A stretch of DNA of 7,223 nt from Desulfovibrio sp. UBA6121. Its GTDB lineage: Bacteria; Desulfobacterota; Desulfovibrionia; Desulfovibrionales; Desulfovibrionaceae. This document shows, in pieces, positions 5,021 through 7,223 of the stretch. The notes beneath the pieces are model-generated. The model did no database searches. It was given only the letters and a program-made list of their open reading frames with translations, and was not told where the DNA came from. The translations under genes and the position numbers were made by a program. The stretch lies in the NCBI GenBank assembly GCA_002422505.1, contig DIVX01000027.1, forward strand, positions 19,515-26,737, read 5' to 3'. Within the stretch, counting starts at the first letter, position 1. The number at the start of each line of letters is the position of its first letter.

Positions 5021-6748
5021 ATGTATCTCGGCATCGATGTTGGCGGCACGCACACAGACGCCGTGGCGCTCGACGAAACGGGCATTGCCGCCCAGGTGAA
5101 GGTCAAGACCGACCACGCGGACCTGCTGGCCTCGGTGAACGCGGCCCTTGCGGGCATACTGCAGACCGTACGCCCGGCGGACGTGCGCCAGCTCAATCTT
5201 TCCACCACGCTTTCGACCAACGCCATTGTGCAGGGCCTTACGGAAGACGTGGGCATGCTGGTGGTTTCCGGTCCGGGCATCCACGCGGGCGACTTCATGC
5301 TCTGCCGCGACTATCACGCGCTCAAGGGCTCCATCGACCATCGCGGCAGCGAGATTGAGCGCCTGGACGAGGCCGAGGTGCGGCAGGCCATCGCCTCCTG
5401 CCGGGCGGCGGGGGTGAAGGTGTTCGGCTGCGTGGGCAAGTTCAGCACGCGCAACCCCCTGCACGAGAACACCATCCGCCAGATGATAGGCCCCCTGGGC
5501 GCGGGCGGGGCAGACGCCGTGACCATGGGGCACGAGCTGGGCGGGCGGCTCAACTTTCCGCGCCGTCTGGCCACGGCGTACTTCAACTGCGCGGTGTGGC
5601 GCGTGTTCGGCGCCTTTGCCGATGCCGTGGAAAAAAGCCTGGAGCGCCTTGGCCTGGGCCATGTGCGGGTGAACACCCTGAAGGCCGACGGCGGCACCTT
5701 TCCCCTTGCCCAGGCGCGCAAAATGCCGGTGCAAAGCATTTTCTCCGGCCCGGCGGCCAGCGTCATGGGCATCATCGCCCTGTGCGACATCACCCACGAT
5801 TCCGTGATTCTGGACATTGGCGGCACCACCACCGACATTGCGGTGTTCGTGGACGGCCAGCCCCTGGTGGAGCACGACGGCATCCACATCGGCAGCCACC
5901 CCACGCTGGTGCGCGCGCTCAAGGTGCGCTCCATCGGCATCGGGGGCGACTCGGCCATCAGCGTGCTGGGCGAGGTGGTGCGCGTGGGCCCCAACCGGCT
6001 GGGCCCCTCCCAGGCGGACTGTGTGGAGCTGGGCTGCGCCTGCCAGGAAAACGCCCGGCCCACGCTCATCGACGCCCTGAACTGCACCGGCGCGTGCGCG
6101 CATGGCAACGTGGAGGCCTCGCGCCAGGCGGTGGCGGCCTTTGCGCGCTGCCATTCCATCAGCCCGGAGGTGCTGGCCGCAAGCGCCGTGGAGGCCGCGG
6201 CCCAGGCCATCCACAAGGCCACGCGCGAGCTTTTGGACGAGATCAACGACAAGCCGGTGTACACCATCCACGAGCTTTTGGAGGGCCGCCGCGTTGCGCC
6301 CCGGCGGGTGTACATCATGGGCGGCCCGGCCGAGGCCATGAAGGAGGCCGTGCGCCAGCGCTTCGAGCTGTTCACCGTGGTGCCCGCCCACGCCCGCGTG
6401 GCCAACGCCATTGGCGCGGCGCTAACGCGCAACACGGCCAGCCTGGAGCTTTTTGCCGACACGGAAAAGGGCGTGATGTTCATTCCCGCCCTGGGCCACA
6501 GGGAGAACGTGCCGCGCAACTACAGCCTCAAGGAGGCCAGCCGCGACGCGCTCAACCACCTGCTGGCGCATCTTTCGGAAATGGGCGTGTTTGCCGACCG
6601 CGACAACGCGCAGGTGAACCACGCCTCAAGCTTCAACATGGTGAGCGACGGCACCACCACGGGCCGCAACATCCGCGTGAAATGCCAGATAAAGCCCGGC
6701 GTGGCCTTCGCCTTCGCCGAACAAGCCGACCAAAAGGCCGGGAGGTAG
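5021..6748 (+). CDS. Hydantoinase/oxoprolinase-family protein (HyuA-like, short form)
   Basis: Predicted cytoplasmic ATP-dependent amidohydrolase subunit of 575 aa with two actin-like (ASKHA) domains, the family that opens hydantoins, 5-oxoproline or related cyclic amides. Motifs in order: GIDVGGTHTDAV (4-15, first phosphate loop); STTLSTNAIVQG (61-72, family GTTxxTNAxxEG); a segment around RLNFPRRLATAYFNCAV (176-192); DGGTFPLAQARKMPV (223-237) followed by FSGPAASVMG (241-250); DIGGTTTDIAV (265-275, second phosphate loop); SIGIGGDSAI (304-313); and IMGGPA (432-437). Full-length HyuA proteins are usually near 700 aa. Here the region after about residue 470 is short and different, so the standard C-terminal domain seems absent, and no HyuB partner is seen in the window. 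The ATG at 5021 is chosen because AAGGGGG precedes it and the phosphate loop follows at once; an in-frame upstream ATG at 4676 only adds low-complexity sequence. The stop overlaps the ribosome binding site region of the next gene, so the two are coupled. Substrate unknown. Confidence 0.88.
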   Translation: MYLGIDVGGTHTDAVALDETGIAAQVKVKTDHADLLASVNAALAGILQTVRPADVRQLNLSTTLSTNAIVQGLTEDVGMLVVSGPGIHAGDFMLCRDYHALKGSIDHRGSEIERLDEAEVRQAIASCRAAGVKVFGCVGKFSTRNPLHENTIRQMIGPLGAGGADAVTMGHELGGRLNFPRRLATAYFNCAVWRVFGAFADAVEKSLERLGLGHVRVNTLKADGGTFPLAQARKMPVQSIFSGPAASVMGIIALCDITHDSVILDIGGTTTDIAVFVDGQPLVEHDGIHIGSHPTLVRALKVRSIGIGGDSAISVLGEVVRVGPNRLGPSQADCVELGCACQENARPTLIDALNCTGACAHGNVEASRQAVAAFARCHSISPEVLAASAVEAAAQAIHKATRELLDEINDKPVYTIHELLEGRRVAPRRVYIMGGPAEAMKEAVRQRFELFTVVPAHARVANAIGAALTRNTASLELFADTEKGVMFIPALGHRENVPRNYSLKEASRDALNHLLAHLSEMGVFADRDNAQVNHASSFNMVSDGTTTGRNIRVKCQIKPGVAFAFAEQADQKAGR

Positions 6749-6751
6749 GCC

Positions 6752-7223
6752 ATGCACGAGGCCAAGCACAGCCTGGGCGTTATTTTGTTCCCCGCGTTCG
6801 ACTGGAGCATTTCGCCCACCCACCCGGAGCGTGAGGAGCGCCTGCTGTACACGCAGGACCAGTTGAAAGAGGAAGGGCTCTTCGACATTGAGGGCGTGGA
6901 CGAGTACAAGCCCGGCGTGGCCACGCGCGAGGACGTGGAGCGCACGCACTTCTGCTTCCCGGAGCTGGAGGCCGTGGCCACGCGCTCGCACCTGGTGGCG
7001 GCGGGCGGCTGCATCACCGCGGCCGATCTGGTTATGCAGGGCCGGGCGCAAAAGGCCTTCGCCCTGGTGCGCCCGCCGGGCCACCACGCCATGAAGGTCG
7101 TCCACGGCTCGCGCGGGTTCTGCAACATCAACATCGAGGCCGTGATGATCGAGCACCTGCGCGAGAACCACGGCAAGCGGCGCATAGCGGTGGTGGACAC
7201 CGACTGCCACCACGGCGACGGCA
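6752..7223 (+). CDS. Histone-deacetylase-superfamily amidohydrolase (5' part, runs off the window)
   Basis: The first 157 codons of a Zn-dependent deacetylase of the arginase/HDAC fold; in bacteria such enzymes include acetylpolyamine amidohydrolases and AcuC. The frame is open from the ATG at 6752 to the end of the window. Recognisable segments are THPEREERLLYT (23-34, the family HPE-x-R region); AAGGCITAADLVM (83-95); VRPPGHHA (106-113, with the catalytic His pair 111-112); GFCNINIEAV (122-131, family GFC-x-x-N-N); and DTDCHHGDG (149-157), where Asp151 and His153 correspond to zinc ligands of HDAC8. It starts three bases after the hyuA-like stop, with GGGAGG (6740-6745) as its ribosome binding site, so it is almost certainly co-translated with that gene. 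No signal peptide is seen, so it should be cytoplasmic. The substrate (acetylated amine, amide or protein lysine) cannot be told from this part. Confidence 0.88.
   Translation, partial: MHEAKHSLGVILFPAFDWSISPTHPEREERLLYTQDQLKEEGLFDIEGVDEYKPGVATREDVERTHFCFPELEAVATRSHLVAAGGCITAADLVMQGRAQKAFALVRPPGHHAMKVVHGSRGFCNINIEAVMIEHLRENHGKRRIAVVDTDCHHGDG

Noticed and set aside
4967..6391. Long minus-strand open frame (474 codons) opposite the hyuA-like gene
   Set aside because: Its translation is His/Ala/Gly/Arg-rich low complexity, and the + strand carries all the family motifs in order.
1..7223. CRISPR array, insertion sequence, tRNA or rRNA
   Set aside because: No interspersed direct repeats, transposase motifs, terminal inverted repeats or tRNA cloverleaf were found on either strand; the only tandem array is the three-copy 15-bp repeat.

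Overview
The window looks like a high-GC delta-proteobacterial chromosome, most likely a sulfate reducer of the Desulfovibrionales. The evidence is a membrane-anchored cytochrome c nitrite reductase (nrfH-nrfA, the arrangement known from Desulfovibrio), very GC-rich coding regions, and a TTGAC-N4-GTCAA palindrome of the CRP/FNR type upstream of nrfH. The genus cannot be fixed from this stretch alone.

Layout. Bases 1-1390 (+ strand) hold the 3' end of metE (cobalamin-independent methionine synthase) and, after a 10-bp GC hairpin, a complete APH-fold phosphotransferase gene. A hairpin at 1401-1442 closes this block. Bases 1525-2214 (- strand) encode a secreted TPR protein of visibly lower GC, driven by a near-consensus sigma70-type promoter (2256-2284). 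Bases 2326-4634 (- strand) form a complete nrfHA unit: a CRP/FNR-type palindrome (4615-4634), nrfH (4487-4023), a 161-bp intercistronic gap with a hairpin and three 15-bp tandem repeats, nrfA (3861-2389), and a strong intrinsic terminator with a GCAA tetraloop (2332-2359). Bases 4635-5020 are a GC-rich divergent intergenic region with no gene that I can support. Bases 5021-7223 (+ strand) hold a translationally coupled pair: a short HyuA-type hydantoinase/oxoprolinase-family protein and the start of a histone-deacetylase-superfamily amidohydrolase that runs off the window.

How the genes work together. NrfH, a membrane tetraheme quinol dehydrogenase, passes electrons from menaquinol to NrfA, the periplasmic pentaheme enzyme that reduces nitrite to ammonium. 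Two features set this pair apart from the textbook enzyme. NrfH has His49 where the unusual heme 1 methionine ligand (CXXCHXM) is expected. NrfA lacks the conserved calcium ligands and has an arginine next to its active-site histidine, as described for the calcium-independent NrfA of Geobacter lovleyi. The HyuA/deacetylase pair suggests an ATP-dependent amide or cyclic-amide processing route of unknown substrate. The metE/phosphotransferase block and the TPR gene show no functional link to the nrf genes.
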